From: Streptomyces sp. NBC_00287
GTDB taxonomy: Bacteria; Actinomycetota; Actinomycetes; Streptomycetales; Streptomycetaceae
DNA: 64,000 bases
Reading direction: 5' to 3'
NCBI RefSeq assembly: GCF_036173105.1
Contig: NZ_CP108053.1
Location: forward strand, 8,246,001 to 8,310,000
In this document: in pieces, positions 24,738 to 34,009 of the stretch
Layout: each line of letters opens with the position of its first letter
Numbering within the stretch: position 1 is the stretch's first letter
Translations under genes and position numbers: made by a program
The notes under the pieces: model-generated
Told to the model about the DNA's origin: nothing
The model's database searches: none
Seen by the model: only the letters and a program-made list of their open reading frames with translations

Positions 24738-26170
24738 GCCGTCGGCGCCAGCCGGGTCGGCGGCATGTACTCCCGCACGTATGTCCGCTCCCAGCACGCG
24801 CCCGTCTCCCGCAGCTCGCGCCAAGTCGTGTAGCGGTAGCGGAAGAGACGGGCGCGGATGTAGCGGGGCGGCGCGTCGGACGGAAAGGGGGAGCGGCGCA
24901 GGAGCTTCAGCGTGGCCGGGTCGTTCTCCAGGAGACGTTCCACCATGGCGCCGAACCAGGAACCGGCGTAGGCGGGGGACAGGGCGGCGAACCACATCAG
25001 CCAGTCCAGCCTGAGGTGGTACGGCGCGAACTGCCGGGGCCAGTGCCGGGGATCGCCGGGCTTGCCCTTGAACTCGTACTCCCGCCAGTCGGAGTCCTCA
25101 CGCGGTACGTCCTCGTCCGTACCCTCGACCACCACCTCGTAGCGGACCCGGCTGACGCTGCCGAACGCGCCGTAGGTGTTGACCAGATGGAGCGGGTCGA
25201 AGGAGCGGTTCATCACCTGGCGGCGGGAGATCATATTGCGGACCGGGCGGTAGCTGAGGGCGAGGAGCAGCGCGGAGACCGCGAGGACGACGGCCAGGTA
25301 CCAGGCGGGCGCGTCCGGTACCGAGGACGGTGCCGTGTCGGGGAGCCGCAGCGCCGAGACCGCCAGCACGATGGTGATCCAGTTCAGCCAGGAGAAGTTG
25401 CCCGACAGCACCAGCCACAGCTGGGTGAGGATCATCAGGGACGCGGCGGCCGTGGCGATGGGCTGCGGGGTGAACAGCAGGAACGGCACGACGAGTTGGG
25501 TGAAGTGGTTGGCGGCCACCTCGGCGCGGTGCAGCGGCCGGGGGAGATGGTGGAAGAACCAGCTCAGCGGGCCGGGCATCGGCTGGGTCTCGTGGTGGTG
25601 GTACAGGCAGGTGAGCTTCCGCCAGCACTCGTCGCCCCGCATCTTGATCAGGCCCGCCCCGAACTCGACGCGGAACAGGATCCAGCGCAGCAGGAACAGC
25701 ACGACGATCGGCGGGGCCACCTCGTCGTTGCCGAGGAGGACGGCGAGGAAGCCCACCTCCAGCAGCAGGGACTCCCAGCCGAAGGAGTACCAGGTCTGGC
25801 CGACGTTGACGATCGACAGATACAGCGCCCACGGCACCAGCCACAGCAGCATGCCCGCCCACAGCGGGAGCAGTCCGTCGACGCCCGCGAGCAGTGCCGC
25901 CGACACCGCGCAGCCCGACCAGGCGCACACCGCGAAGAAGCGGTCCGAGTAGCGGAAGTGGAACAGGCTCGGCGCCGCCTTGAACGGCACCTGCGCCACA
26001 TAGCGGGGGACGGGCAGCATGCCCCGCTCGCCGATCAGCGCACGGAACTGGAGCGCCGCCGTCAGGAACGCGACGAGGTACACCCCGGCCAGGGCCCGCT
26101 GGAAGACCAGCCGGCTCAGCCAGTATTCGGGTGCGGTGAACCACTCCACGGCCTGCGCTCCTTCGTCCAT
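24707..26170 (-). CDS. Lipase maturation factor (LMF)-family membrane protein
   Basis: A 487-residue polytopic membrane protein with about eight to ten hydrophobic helices in the first 320 residues. The conserved LMF-type features are WYSFGWESLLLEVGFLA, FLLRWILFRVEFGAGLIKMR, CLYHHHETQPMPGPLSW and the soluble tail with GTDE, EFKGKPGDP and PYHLRLDWLMWF. In animals this family helps fold lipases; the bacterial role is unknown. ATG at 26170 follows AGGACA; the frame is open to 26251. It converges on the terpene synthase and overlaps its last 31 bases. Confidence 0.88.
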   Translation of the reverse strand: MDEGAQAVEWFTAPEYWLSRLVFQRALAGVYLVAFLTAALQFRALIGERGMLPVPRYVAQVPFKAAPSLFHFRYSDRFFAVCAWSGCAVSAALLAGVDGLLPLWAGMLLWLVPWALYLSIVNVGQTWYSFGWESLLLEVGFLAVLLGNDEVAPPIVVLFLLRWILFRVEFGAGLIKMRGDECWRKLTCLYHHHETQPMPGPLSWFFHHLPRPLHRAEVAANHFTQLVVPFLLFTPQPIATAAASLMILTQLWLVLSGNFSWLNWITIVLAVSALRLPDTAPSSVPDAPAWYLAVVLAVSALLLALSYRPVRNMISRRQVMNRSFDPLHLVNTYGAFGSVSRVRYEVVVEGTDEDVPREDSDWREYEFKGKPGDPRHWPRQFAPYHLRLDWLMWFAALSPAYAGSWFGAMVERLLENDPATLKLLRRSPFPSDAPPRYIRARLFRYRYTTWRELRETGACWERTYVREYMPPTRLAPTAQGREIPSGP

Positions 26171-26305
26171 TGTCCTGCCGGAAGCCGTTTGTGCCGCTGA
26201 CAGCCTCCATCGTCCGGTCACTCTCTGTATGTCTCCGGTTGCGTAACCCAAGTGGGTGAAGCAGACAATAGTGACGAACTGCCCGAGAAGAGGCGGGAGA
26301 ACGTG

Positions 26306-27547
26306 GTGCGAACACCCAGAGGGATCCTGGTCACGGCCTGCGCGGCGCTCCTTGTCGCCGGCTGCGGATCGGGAGGCGACAAGGACGCCGCGGCGAGCGG
26401 GGAACTGTTCCTCCAGCCGGTCGCGGCCCAGGGACCCGATCCCTTCACGGCCTCCACGGCCACCTCAACGGCTACCCCGCCGCCGGTCACCCGAACACCG
26501 CAGCCCGACGGTGTGCGCTCCTACGCCGGGTCCACGCCCGGCCTGTACGGCGGCACCGAAGGCGTCGGCAGCTGCGATGTGAACCGGCAGATCGACCACC
26601 TGACCGCCGACCAGGGCAGGGCGCACGCCTTCGCCGGGGCCGTCGGCATCTCCCGGTCCGGGGTCCCGGACTATCTGCGCGGCCTCGCCCCGGTCGTGCT
26701 GCGCGCCGACACCCACGTCACCAACCACGGGTACCGCGACGGGCGGGCGACCACCTACCAGTCCGTCCTCCAGGCGGGCACCGCCGTCCTCGTCGACAAC
26801 CGGGGCGTGCCGCGGGTGCGCTGCGCCTGCGGCAACCCGATCGAGCCGCCCGCGGCGACGCACGGCAGCCCCGCCACCAGCGGCCGCGCGTGGTCCGGCT
26901 ACCGTCCGACGCAGGTCATCGTGGTGACCCCGGCACCCCAGGTGATCACCAACATCACGATCATCAACATCGTCAACAACACCTGGATCGAACGGCGGAT
27001 CGGCCACGACGTCCAGCACGACCGGCCCGTGCCCCGTCCCGAACCGCTGAAGCCGACGCAGAGGCCCAGCACTCCGACGCCCAGCACTCCGAGCCAGGAC
27101 GGCCACGGCCTGACCCCGAGCGACGAGAGCACCGAGCCGTCCGACGAGCGCACGGGCTCCACCACGCCCGAGGGCACACCGACCGACTGTGTGACCCCCA
27201 CCGTCACCGTCACGCCCGGCGCCACCGAGGACGTACCACTCGAGCCGCCCGCATCGGCGGACTGTCCCACCGCCACCGTCACGGCCACCCCGCCGATGAC
27301 CGAGCCGGAGAGCCCGCTCGTGCCCACGGAGGAGGACACCGGAACCGAGCCGACCGTGCCCAACTTCGGCGGCACCGTCCCCGACGAGCCCGGGACCTCC
27401 CTCGACTCCACGGACGAGATCGGCCCCGAGGCCGTGCCGGACACCCCCGACGTGCCCGACGGCGGCGGACTGATCCCGGATGATCCCGAGGACCGTTCCG
27501 TCTCCGGCAGCATCTTCGGCAGCCCGACGGATGTCTTCGACAGCTGA
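26306..27547 (+). CDS. DUF6777 lipoprotein with Pro/Thr-rich tail
   Basis: A 413-residue secreted lipoprotein. The lipobox LLVAGC places the lipidated Cys at about residue 20. The globular part (about 30-190) contains LFLQPVAAQGPDPFT, STPGLYGGTEGVGSCDV and LRADTHVTNHGYRDGRATT, which I recognise as the DUF6777 domain. After TNITIINIVNNTWIER comes a long Pro/Thr/Ser/Asp-rich tail, probably an extended stalk in the wall. I take the GTG at 26306 because GGGAG lies six bases upstream; 26303 is an alternative. The function is unknown. It faces away from the LMF-like gene. Confidence 0.8.
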   Translation: MRTPRGILVTACAALLVAGCGSGGDKDAAASGELFLQPVAAQGPDPFTASTATSTATPPPVTRTPQPDGVRSYAGSTPGLYGGTEGVGSCDVNRQIDHLTADQGRAHAFAGAVGISRSGVPDYLRGLAPVVLRADTHVTNHGYRDGRATTYQSVLQAGTAVLVDNRGVPRVRCACGNPIEPPAATHGSPATSGRAWSGYRPTQVIVVTPAPQVITNITIINIVNNTWIERRIGHDVQHDRPVPRPEPLKPTQRPSTPTPSTPSQDGHGLTPSDESTEPSDERTGSTTPEGTPTDCVTPTVTVTPGATEDVPLEPPASADCPTATVTATPPMTEPESPLVPTEEDTGTEPTVPNFGGTVPDEPGTSLDSTDEIGPEAVPDTPDVPDGGGLIPDDPEDRSVSGSIFGSPTDVFDS

Positions 27548-27548
27548 C

Positions 27549-27632
27549 GGCGCGCTGCCGGGAGCCGGCGGCGCGCTGCCCGGAGCTGAAGGGGCGCTGC
27601 CCGGAGCTGAAGGGGCGTTGTCAGGAGCTGAA
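27549..27632. repeat. Four 21-bp tandem repeats between genes
   Basis: Four imperfect 21-base units at 27549, 27570, 27591 and 27612, sharing the core GCTGCCCGGAGCTGAA, with a fifth decayed start at 27633. They begin one base after the stop codon of the DUF6777 gene. Because 21 is a multiple of three, the repeat is open in the frame of the downstream phosphatase and would read as a GALPGAE heptad, but no start with a ribosome site precedes it. Confidence 0.85.
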
Positions 27633-27695
27633 GGCACGCTCCTCGATCAACCCTCCCCAGTCGAAGAATCGGACAAATCCTGGCAAGGTGGGCCC

Positions 27696-29783
27696 ATGGT
27701 TGATCGGGGAGCGAGCGCCCTGTCACTCCCGGACGACTGGCCCGCCCACCCGGATCCGATCCTGGCGCTCAACCGCATGGGCAGCTTCGACTGGGACCTG
27801 GACACCGGCCTGTTCCACATGGACGCCCAGGCCCACGAGGTCTTCGACCTGCGCCCCGACGAATACGACGGCCACCCCGAGAGCCTCGCCGTCCGTGTCC
27901 CACGGGCCGAGGGATACCGTCTGGACGCCATGGTCGCCCAGGCGATGAAGGACGGCAGTGAGAACTACGGCGCCTACTTCCGCATCCGCCGCCGCGACGG
28001 CAACCTGCGCTGGACCCACACCCAGGGCTACATCCGGCGCGACGAGACGGGCCGTCCGCGCCGCATCATCGGCATCGTCCGGGACGCCACCGAGGAGCTG
28101 AGCGAGAGCGCGGCGCGCCGTGACCAGGCCCAGTTGGACGAGGCACGCCGCCGGCAGACGAACGTCGTCGAGCTCACCACCGCCGCGCTGGCACACGCCC
28201 GCACGGTCCAGGACGTCATCGACGTACTGAAGGACACCCACGGCCTCACCCATCTGGGCGCCACCAGCCTGGTCATGGGACTGGTCGAAGCCGGCCGGAT
28301 CCGGTTGATCGCCGAGGGCCCGGCGGGCAGCTTCGTCCCCGGCACCAGGGTCACCCGGATCGACGAGCCGTATCCGATGAGCGAGGTCGTACGGACCCTC
28401 ACCCCGCGGTTCATCGAGTCACCGGAGGAGTTCGCCGACGGCTATCCCATCCTGTGGCCGCACATCACCGACCTGGACATCACCTCGGCCGCCTATCTGC
28501 CGCTGATCGCCCAGGCCCGGCCGATCGGCGCCATGGGCCTGCTCTACAGCGACCGGCGCGGCTTCTCCTCCGAGGAGCGCAATGTCCTGGTCGCCCTCGG
28601 CAGCAGCATCGCGCAGAGCCTGCAACGGGCCATGTTCTACGAGCAGGAGAAGGACCTGGCCACCGGCCTCCAGCAGGCCATGCTGCCGCGCACCATCCCC
28701 AGCGTCCCCGGCGCCGACGTCGCCGTCCGCTACCGGGCCGGCACCGCCGCGGGCACCCTCGGCCGGGACATCGGCGGCGACTGGTACGACCTGATCCCGC
28801 TGCCCGGCGGCCGCGTCGGCGCGGTCATCGGCGACGTCCAGGGCCATGACACCCACGCCGCCGCCGTCATGGGCCAACTCCGTATCGTGCTGCGCGCCTA
28901 CGCCGCCGAGGGACACACCCCCGCGACGGTGATGGCCCGCGCCTCCGTCTTCCTCCACGAACTGGACACCGACCGGTTCGCGACCTGTCTGTACGCCGAG
29001 GCCGACCTGTCCACCGGAGTGGTCCAGGCGGTGCGCGCCGGGCACATCGACCCGCTCGTACGGCAGCCCGACGGCACCTGTCGGCGGGTGGCCGTGGAGG
29101 GCGGGCTGCCGCTCGGTCTGTCGGCCGAGTTCGGGCGCCTGGAGTATCCGGTGCGCACCCTCGAACTCGACCCGGGGCACACCCTGCTGCTGTGCACCGA
29201 CGGCCTGGTGGAGCAGCCCGGCTTCGACCTCGACGAAGGCATGCAGACGCTCACGGCCCTGGTTGCCGACGGCCCGGACGACGTCCGTAAACTCGCCGAC
29301 CGGCTGATCGACGTGGCCGAGGAGCGCGGCGGTGACGACGACGTGGCGCTGCTTCTGCTGCGCCGCCGGGGCCTGGACGCCCCGCAGGCCGGGGGACGGC
29401 TCCAGCAGCATGTGGCGCCGGGCGACCCCGAGGCCCTCACCCAGGCCCGGCACATGATCCGCGCCGCCGTGCGCGCCTGGGGCTCCGGCGAGCGGGCCGA
29501 CGAGATCGAACTGGTCGCCGACGAGCTGATCACCAACGCCCTGATGCACACCGAGGGCTCCGCGATCGTCACCCTGCGGGTCCTCACCGGCGCCGACCGG
29601 CGGCTGCGCGTGGAGGTGGAGGACTCCTCCAGCGCCCTGCCCCGGCGCCGCGAGGCGGGCGACGACGGGGTCTCCGGACGAGGGCTGCTGCTGGTCGAGC
29701 TGCTCACCGACGTGTGGGGGGTGGAGGCGCGCGGCGGGGGCAAGGCGGTGTGGTGCGAGTTCATGGTCCCGGGGCGGAACTGA
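27696..29783 (+). CDS. PAS-GAF-PP2C (SpoIIE)-HATPase sensor phosphatase
   Basis: A 695-residue multidomain regulator common in Streptomyces. A PAS fold (about residues 20-130, ending RIIGIVRDATEELSE) is followed by GAF (about 150-320), a SpoIIE/PP2C phosphatase (about 330-545) with metal motifs GGDWYD (D362), GDVQGHD, CTDGLVE and GDDDVALL, and an RsbW-like HATPase domain (about 565-690) with ELVADELITNALMHT and GRGLLLVELL. Such proteins control anti-sigma/anti-anti-sigma partners by combined phosphatase and kinase activity. ATG at 27696 after AAGGTGGG; the frame is open upstream through tandem repeats, but no start there has a ribosome site. Confidence 0.9.
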   Translation: MVDRGASALSLPDDWPAHPDPILALNRMGSFDWDLDTGLFHMDAQAHEVFDLRPDEYDGHPESLAVRVPRAEGYRLDAMVAQAMKDGSENYGAYFRIRRRDGNLRWTHTQGYIRRDETGRPRRIIGIVRDATEELSESAARRDQAQLDEARRRQTNVVELTTAALAHARTVQDVIDVLKDTHGLTHLGATSLVMGLVEAGRIRLIAEGPAGSFVPGTRVTRIDEPYPMSEVVRTLTPRFIESPEEFADGYPILWPHITDLDITSAAYLPLIAQARPIGAMGLLYSDRRGFSSEERNVLVALGSSIAQSLQRAMFYEQEKDLATGLQQAMLPRTIPSVPGADVAVRYRAGTAAGTLGRDIGGDWYDLIPLPGGRVGAVIGDVQGHDTHAAAVMGQLRIVLRAYAAEGHTPATVMARASVFLHELDTDRFATCLYAEADLSTGVVQAVRAGHIDPLVRQPDGTCRRVAVEGGLPLGLSAEFGRLEYPVRTLELDPGHTLLLCTDGLVEQPGFDLDEGMQTLTALVADGPDDVRKLADRLIDVAEERGGDDDVALLLLRRRGLDAPQAGGRLQQHVAPGDPEALTQARHMIRAAVRAWGSGERADEIELVADELITNALMHTEGSAIVTLRVLTGADRRLRVEVEDSSSALPRRREAGDDGVSGRGLLLVELLTDVWGVEARGGGKAVWCEFMVPGRN

Positions 29784-29809
29784 GCCGCCCCCGGTGGCAC
29801 TCTGGACCT

Positions 29810-30673
29810 ATGCCGGAACTCCCCGAGGTCGAAGCGCTCAAGGACTTCCTCACCGAGCACCTGGTCGGCCACGAGATCGTCCGGGTGCTGCCCGTGGCGA
29901 TCAGCGTCCTGAAGACGTACGACCCACCCCTGGCCGCCCTCGAGGGCCACGAGGTCACCGCGGTGCACCGGCACGGCAAGTTCCTGGACCTCGGCACAGC
30001 GGACGGCCCCCATCTGATCACCCACCTCGCCCGCGCCGGCTGGCTGCACTGGAAGGACCGCCTCCCCGACGGCCCGCCCAAACCGGGCAAGGGCCCGCTG
30101 GCCCTGAGGGTGGCCCTGGAGACCGGCGAGGGCTTCGACCTGACCGAGGCGGGCACCCAGAAACGCCTGGCGGTCTACGTCGTCCAGGACCCGCAGGAAG
30201 TCCCCGGCATCGCCCGCCTCGGCCCCGACCCACTCGCCGACGACTTCGACGAACCCCGCCTGGCAGCCCTCCTGAAGGACGAGCGCCGCCAGATCAAGGG
30301 CGCCCTGCGGGACCAGTCCCTGATCGCCGGTGTCGGCAACGCCTACAGCGACGAAATCCTGCACGCGGCGAAGATGTCCCCGTTCAAGCTGGCGGCAAAG
30401 CTGACGCCGGAGGAGACGAGCACCCTGTACGAGGCGCTGCGCACGACCCTGACGGAGGCGGTGGACCGCTCCCGGGGCCTGGCGGCGGGCCGGCTGAAGG
30501 CGGAGAAGAAGAGCGGCCTGCGCGTCCACGGCCGTACCGGCGAACCCTGCCCGGTCTGCGGAGACACCATCCGCGAGGTCTCCTTCAGCGACTCCTCCCT
30601 CCAGTACTGCCCGACCTGCCAGACCGGCGGCAAGCCGCTGGCGGACCGGAGACTGTCCCGGCTGCTCAAGTAG
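29810..30673 (+). CDS. Fpg/Nei-family DNA glycosylase
   Basis: A 287-residue formamidopyrimidine/endonuclease VIII-type repair enzyme. It begins MPELPEVEALK; after Met removal the Pro is the catalytic nucleophile and the Glu the acid. GKFLDLG supplies the conserved Lys. The helix-two-turn-helix segment is QSLIAGVGNAYSDEILH. The C-terminal zinc finger has two CxxC pairs (CPVC and CPTC) but its tip reads QTGGKPLADR rather than the classic Arg loop, as in the actinobacterial Fpg2/Nei2-like group. Its end is only 13 bp from the convergent phosphatase gene. Confidence 0.92.
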   Translation: MPELPEVEALKDFLTEHLVGHEIVRVLPVAISVLKTYDPPLAALEGHEVTAVHRHGKFLDLGTADGPHLITHLARAGWLHWKDRLPDGPPKPGKGPLALRVALETGEGFDLTEAGTQKRLAVYVVQDPQEVPGIARLGPDPLADDFDEPRLAALLKDERRQIKGALRDQSLIAGVGNAYSDEILHAAKMSPFKLAAKLTPEETSTLYEALRTTLTEAVDRSRGLAAGRLKAEKKSGLRVHGRTGEPCPVCGDTIREVSFSDSSLQYCPTCQTGGKPLADRRLSRLLK

Positions 30674-30686
30674 CCGGTGGGGAGCG

Positions 30687-31869
30687 TCAGTTGGCCCGGG
30701 GCCACCACTCGAACATGAGGATCGTCGCGTCGTCCCGCAGCCGGTTGCTCGGCGTGTCGATGATCGAGTGGATGAGCCGGCGCAGGGTCTCCGGCGCCAA
30801 CTCGCCGGCCGCCGTGGCCCGGATGACGTAGTCGGCGAACCGCGTCAGGCCGAACTCGCCGCCGTCCGCGGCCCGCGCCTCCGTGACCCCGTCGGTGTAC
30901 ATGAGCACCCTGTCGCCGGGTTCGAGGGCGATCTCGTGGGTCTGGCGCGGCTTCACGGCGAACCGGCCCGGCAGGCCCATGGGGGGATCGGCCTCGTGCT
31001 CCATGGCGTCCACGAGCAGTCGGCGGCCACGGATCAGCAGCGGTACGGGATGCCCGCAATTGCTCCAGCGCAGCATGCCGCTCTCCAGGTCGAGCTGGGC
31101 GAGGATGCCGGTGCAGAACTGGTCCGGGAGCCACTGCGCCAGCGCGTCGTCCACGCACGACACCAGCTCCGGCAGATCCGCCCCGGTGCGCCGCGCGTTG
31201 CGGAAGGCAGCGAGCGAGACGGCGGTCGTCAGTCCGGAGGCGAGGTTGTGCCCCATGGCGTCCAGTACCGCGGTGTGCAGGGTGGTCTCGGTGAGGGAGT
31301 GGTCGAAGGCGTCGCCGCCGATCTCGTAGGCGGGTTCCAGCACTCCGGTGGACACGACGTGCGCGGTGCCGATCGTTGCGCGGCGGCAGGAAGGCGCGGA
31401 GCATCTCGGCGGGCAGTTGCATCGGCTCGGAGCGGGTGCGCCGTACGAAGGAGTCCTTGTACGCCCGCTTGGACGTGATCAACATGGCCAGGAGGGTGGC
31501 GAGGGTCCGGCCGCGGCGCAGGGTCCGCGCGGTCAGGGACGGTGCGTGCACCGCGAGGACGCCGAGCCGCTCCGCGCCGTCCACCAGGGGGAACCAGCCC
31601 GTCAGACCGCCGCTCTCGGACTCCTCCACGCGCAGGGACTGGGTGCGGTACGTCCATCCCGCGAGCGAGCCGTCGATCTGGAGCGCGGAGGCCACGTCGG
31701 TGAGCGGGACGAGCTGGTGCTGCTGGAGGTCGGCGAGGTAGACCACGGAGTGCTGCAGGCCCAGCGCCTTGGAGCAGCGGGCCACGGCGGTGGACAGGTC
31801 AAGCGCGGCGTTCGCCGGATCGGCGAGGAACTCCTCCAGCGGACCGTCGCCGGCGTCGGGCGTCCCCAC
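30687..31869 (-). pseudogene. GAF-PP2C (SpoIIE) phosphatase with a +1 frameshift
   Basis: The two halves of one gene lie in different frames. The 5' half (GTG 31869, with GAGGGGAG upstream) encodes a GAF-like sensor ending LPAEMLRAFLPPR. The 3' half encodes a complete PP2C domain (YEIGGDAFDHS, DAMGHN, TDGVTEAR, DDATILM) in the next frame. Removing one T of the pair at 31376-31377 would restore a continuous reading, PPR-TIGTAHVVSTGVLEPAY, the normal family linker. It is therefore a recent frameshift, a sequencing error, or two polypeptides. A GTG at 31355 could start the second half but has no ribosome site. It lies downstream of the sigma/anti-sigma pair. Confidence 0.78.
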
Positions 31870-31964
31870 CTGCTCTCCCCTCGTCGGGACCACGGCCTGT
31901 CGGGTGCGTCCCCAGCAGTGTCACCCCGGGGTGCCCGGCCCGCTCGCCGACAGAGGCCGACGCG

Positions 31965-32618
31965 TCAGGCGGAGGGAAGCGTCACCAGATGCTCCCCGTC
32001 CGAGGTGCGCAGCTCGTAGCGGTCGATCTCGTCGGAGTGGAAGGCGGCGGCGCCCATCATGGTGTTCTCGCGGGCGTCGTGGCGGGCCACCGTCCAGCTG
32101 GTGACCATCTGTTCCGAGCCGTCGCGGCCGACGGCGATCAGCCGGCAGGAGCGGGGGCCCGCGCCGTCCTTGACCTTCAGCTCGACCTGGGTGCCCCAGG
32201 GCTCGTTCTCGGCCGTCACCTGGGCCCACACCCCGGAGCGTTCGTCGGTGGCCGAGACCCGTCGCGCCGTCGAGCTGTCGTCCGTCGCCATCATCACGGC
32301 CCCCGGTGCGGCCAGCGCCACCGCCGCCGAAGCGGCCAGCCCGAACAGCAGCCGCCTGCGGCCCGTACGGTTGCGTCCCGCCACCTCGCCCAGCAGGCGG
32401 TCCAGGAGCCGGGGACCCGGCTTGGCCATGGGGTGGACGGAGCGGGGAGTTGCGCGGCGGTACAGCATCAACTGCCGGGTCGCGGGGCCGAATTCCGTCA
32501 CGTGTGCCGCGCAACTGGGGCACTCCATGAGGTGATCCTCGAAGCGGAAGGCGTCCGCCTCGTCCAGCACGCCGAGCGCGTACGCGGCGACGTCGCGATG
32601 CCTCTCCAGGGACCTCAT
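31965..32618 (-). CDS. Membrane anti-sigma factor with zinc-binding domain
   Basis: A 217-residue ZAS-type anti-sigma factor. The N-terminal zinc motif has His7, His29, Cys33 and Cys36 (HRDVAAYALG, then FEDHLMECPSCAAHV). One membrane helix follows (LLFGLAASAAVALAAPGAVM, about residues 89-108), then an extracytoplasmic domain that is the probable sensor. It should bind and silence the ECF sigma factor encoded at 33464-34009, from which it is separated by one unknown gene. ATG at 32618. Confidence 0.9.
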   Translation of the reverse strand: MRSLERHRDVAAYALGVLDEADAFRFEDHLMECPSCAAHVTEFGPATRQLMLYRRATPRSVHPMAKPGPRLLDRLLGEVAGRNRTGRRRLLFGLAASAAVALAAPGAVMMATDDSSTARRVSATDERSGVWAQVTAENEPWGTQVELKVKDGAGPRSCRLIAVGRDGSEQMVTSWTVARHDARENTMMGAAAFHSDEIDRYELRTSDGEHLVTLPSA

Positions 32619-32801
32619 GCGGAATCCTCGTGCCGTTGGGTGCGGGGTGGGTTACTCCTTGCTCCCACCCGTACGCACCGGACCGCCGAATCACTCAAGG
32701 CACACACAGAATCGCAACCCAGGGATTCGGAGCGGCCAGGGCGGCGGATTGGTCCCGTTCCGGAAAAAGTTTCCGGACGACGTCTCCCGCGTCAGCTCCG
32801 C

Positions 32802-33317
32802 CTAGAACAGGTGGATCGCCAAGTGCCCCAGCGGCAGCCCGAGCTGCCACGCAGGCGTCCACACCTTCGGGCCCTCGTCCTCACTGCCGAGCGCGCCACC
32901 GCCCGGCACCGCGTTCAGATCCGGTGCGAGCAGCTCGGTCTCCTCCAGCCAGCGCCAGGCAGCCTCGGCGAGGTCGAGGTCGGGCGCGGGGGCGCCGGAC
33001 TCGATCGCCTCGGCGGCCAGCTTCGCCATCCGTTCGCGCACCCAGTCCTGCCAGGGCTGGTCGTACGCCGTCAGCGACAGCCAGGTGTCGAGCTGGGACA
33101 CGACCCGGATGCCGGACAGCTCACCCCCGGTGTCGGACAGGAAGATCGTCAGCGCCAGCGCGTCCCGTCCCGCGCGGAACTCGAAGGACGTCGGCGGCAT
33201 CAGATCGCCGGTCCGCAGCAGCTCGTCGGCGATGTACTCGGCGTACAACCACGCCATGGGGACGGTGAGTTCACCGCCGCCGGTGCCGTCCGTGCTCTCT
33301 TGGCCTCTGTGCAGCAT
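32802..33317 (-). CDS. Unknown protein between sigma and anti-sigma genes
   Basis: I do not recognise this family. From the ATG at 33317 it has 171 residues, is acidic and soluble, with no signal peptide or membrane helix. It contains VPMAWLYAEYIADELLRTG, a strand-rich centre (SFEFRAGRDALALTIFLSD) and a Trp-rich helical part (WQDWVRERMAKLAAEAIE). The frame is open to 33413; AGGAAGG sits directly before the ATG at 33317, and a later start at the VPMAW region is also possible. Its place between the ECF sigma gene and its anti-sigma gene suggests co-regulation or an accessory role. Confidence 0.65.
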   Translation of the reverse strand: MLHRGQESTDGTGGGELTVPMAWLYAEYIADELLRTGDLMPPTSFEFRAGRDALALTIFLSDTGGELSGIRVVSQLDTWLSLTAYDQPWQDWVRERMAKLAAEAIESGAPAPDLDLAEAAWRWLEETELLAPDLNAVPGGGALGSEDEGPKVWTPAWQLGLPLGHLAIHLF

Positions 33318-33463
33318 CCCTTCCTGCCTTCCTCCGGTGCGTACGCGTCGCCCGACCCGGGGCCCAAGCCAGGACCCCATCCGGAACACGGATGAAGACA
33401 GCCGATTACTCAACCATGGTCCACGGCAAGGCGCTTTACGGAGGTTTGACTCGGCTTACGGTT

Positions 33464-34009
33464 TCACCGCAGGTCGGCCGCGTATCCGGGAAGCACCCGG
33501 CGCAGGGCGCGCAGCGCGTAGTACGCGCGGGACTTCACGGTACCGGGCGGGATGCCGAGGGCCTGCGCCGCTTCCGCCACACTGGCCCCCTGGAAGTACA
33601 CCAGCACCAGGACTTCACGGTGCTCCGGAGTGAGTGTCTTCACAGCCTCCCGCACATCGAGGGTCGCCGCCGCCCGTTCGGCATGATCGGCGCACACCCT
33701 GGCGTTCTCCAGGATCGCGTCGCCGACCTCGGGGGGCCGCGCCTGCCGGGCCCGCCGCGCATCGATCGCGAGCCGCCGGCCGACGGTGAGCAGCCAGGGC
33801 CGTACGGAGTCGAAGTCGTCGGCGCGCAGGGCCTCGGGGTGCTGCCAGGCGCGTACCAGGGTCTCCTGCACCAGATCCTCGGCGCGCTGCCGGTCTCCGT
33901 CGCAGAGCCTGAGCAGCAGCGCGAAGAGAGGCCGGCCGTGCTCGCGCTGCAGTGCGGCGAGCTCGTGCTCGGCGGTCGTCCCGTTGATGAGAGTGGTTCC
34001 GGCCGTCAT
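33464..34009 (-). CDS. ECF-type RNA polymerase sigma factor
   Basis: A 181-residue group 4 sigma factor. Region 2 is LFALLLRLCDGDRQRAEDLV then VRAWQHPEALR, with the core-binding and -10 recognition helices; region 4 is LTPEHREVLVLVYFQGASVA then LGIPPGTVKSRAYYALRAL, the -35-binding helix-turn-helix. No extra C-terminal domain is present. I chose the ATG at 34009; the frame is open to a GTG at 34052-34054 and neither has a strong ribosome site. The likely regulator is the anti-sigma factor at 31965-32618. Confidence 0.9.
   Translation of the reverse strand: MTAGTTLINGTTAEHELAALQREHGRPLFALLLRLCDGDRQRAEDLVQETLVRAWQHPEALRADDFDSVRPWLLTVGRRLAIDARRARQARPPEVGDAILENARVCADHAERAAATLDVREAVKTLTPEHREVLVLVYFQGASVAEAAQALGIPPGTVKSRAYYALRALRRVLPGYAADLR

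Noticed and set aside
27549..27632. 21-bp repeats considered as a CRISPR array
   Set aside because: Units are directly adjacent without spacers, and no cas genes are present.
27480..27695. Upstream extension of the sensor phosphatase to an ATG at 27480
   Set aside because: That start lies inside the DUF6777 gene without a ribosome site, and the added residues are mainly repeat-encoded low-complexity sequence.
30687..31355. 3' half of the frameshifted phosphatase treated as an independent small PP2C gene
   Set aside because: Its GTG start lacks a ribosome site and the upstream linker continues the family sequence in the other frame, so a split gene is the simpler reading.
32757..32785. TTCCGGAAA / TTTCCGGA repeat upstream of the anti-sigma gene, similar to a stretch near 42609
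   Set aside because: Similarity is short and the downstream elements do not match; without a genome-wide motif search it cannot be distinguished from chance.
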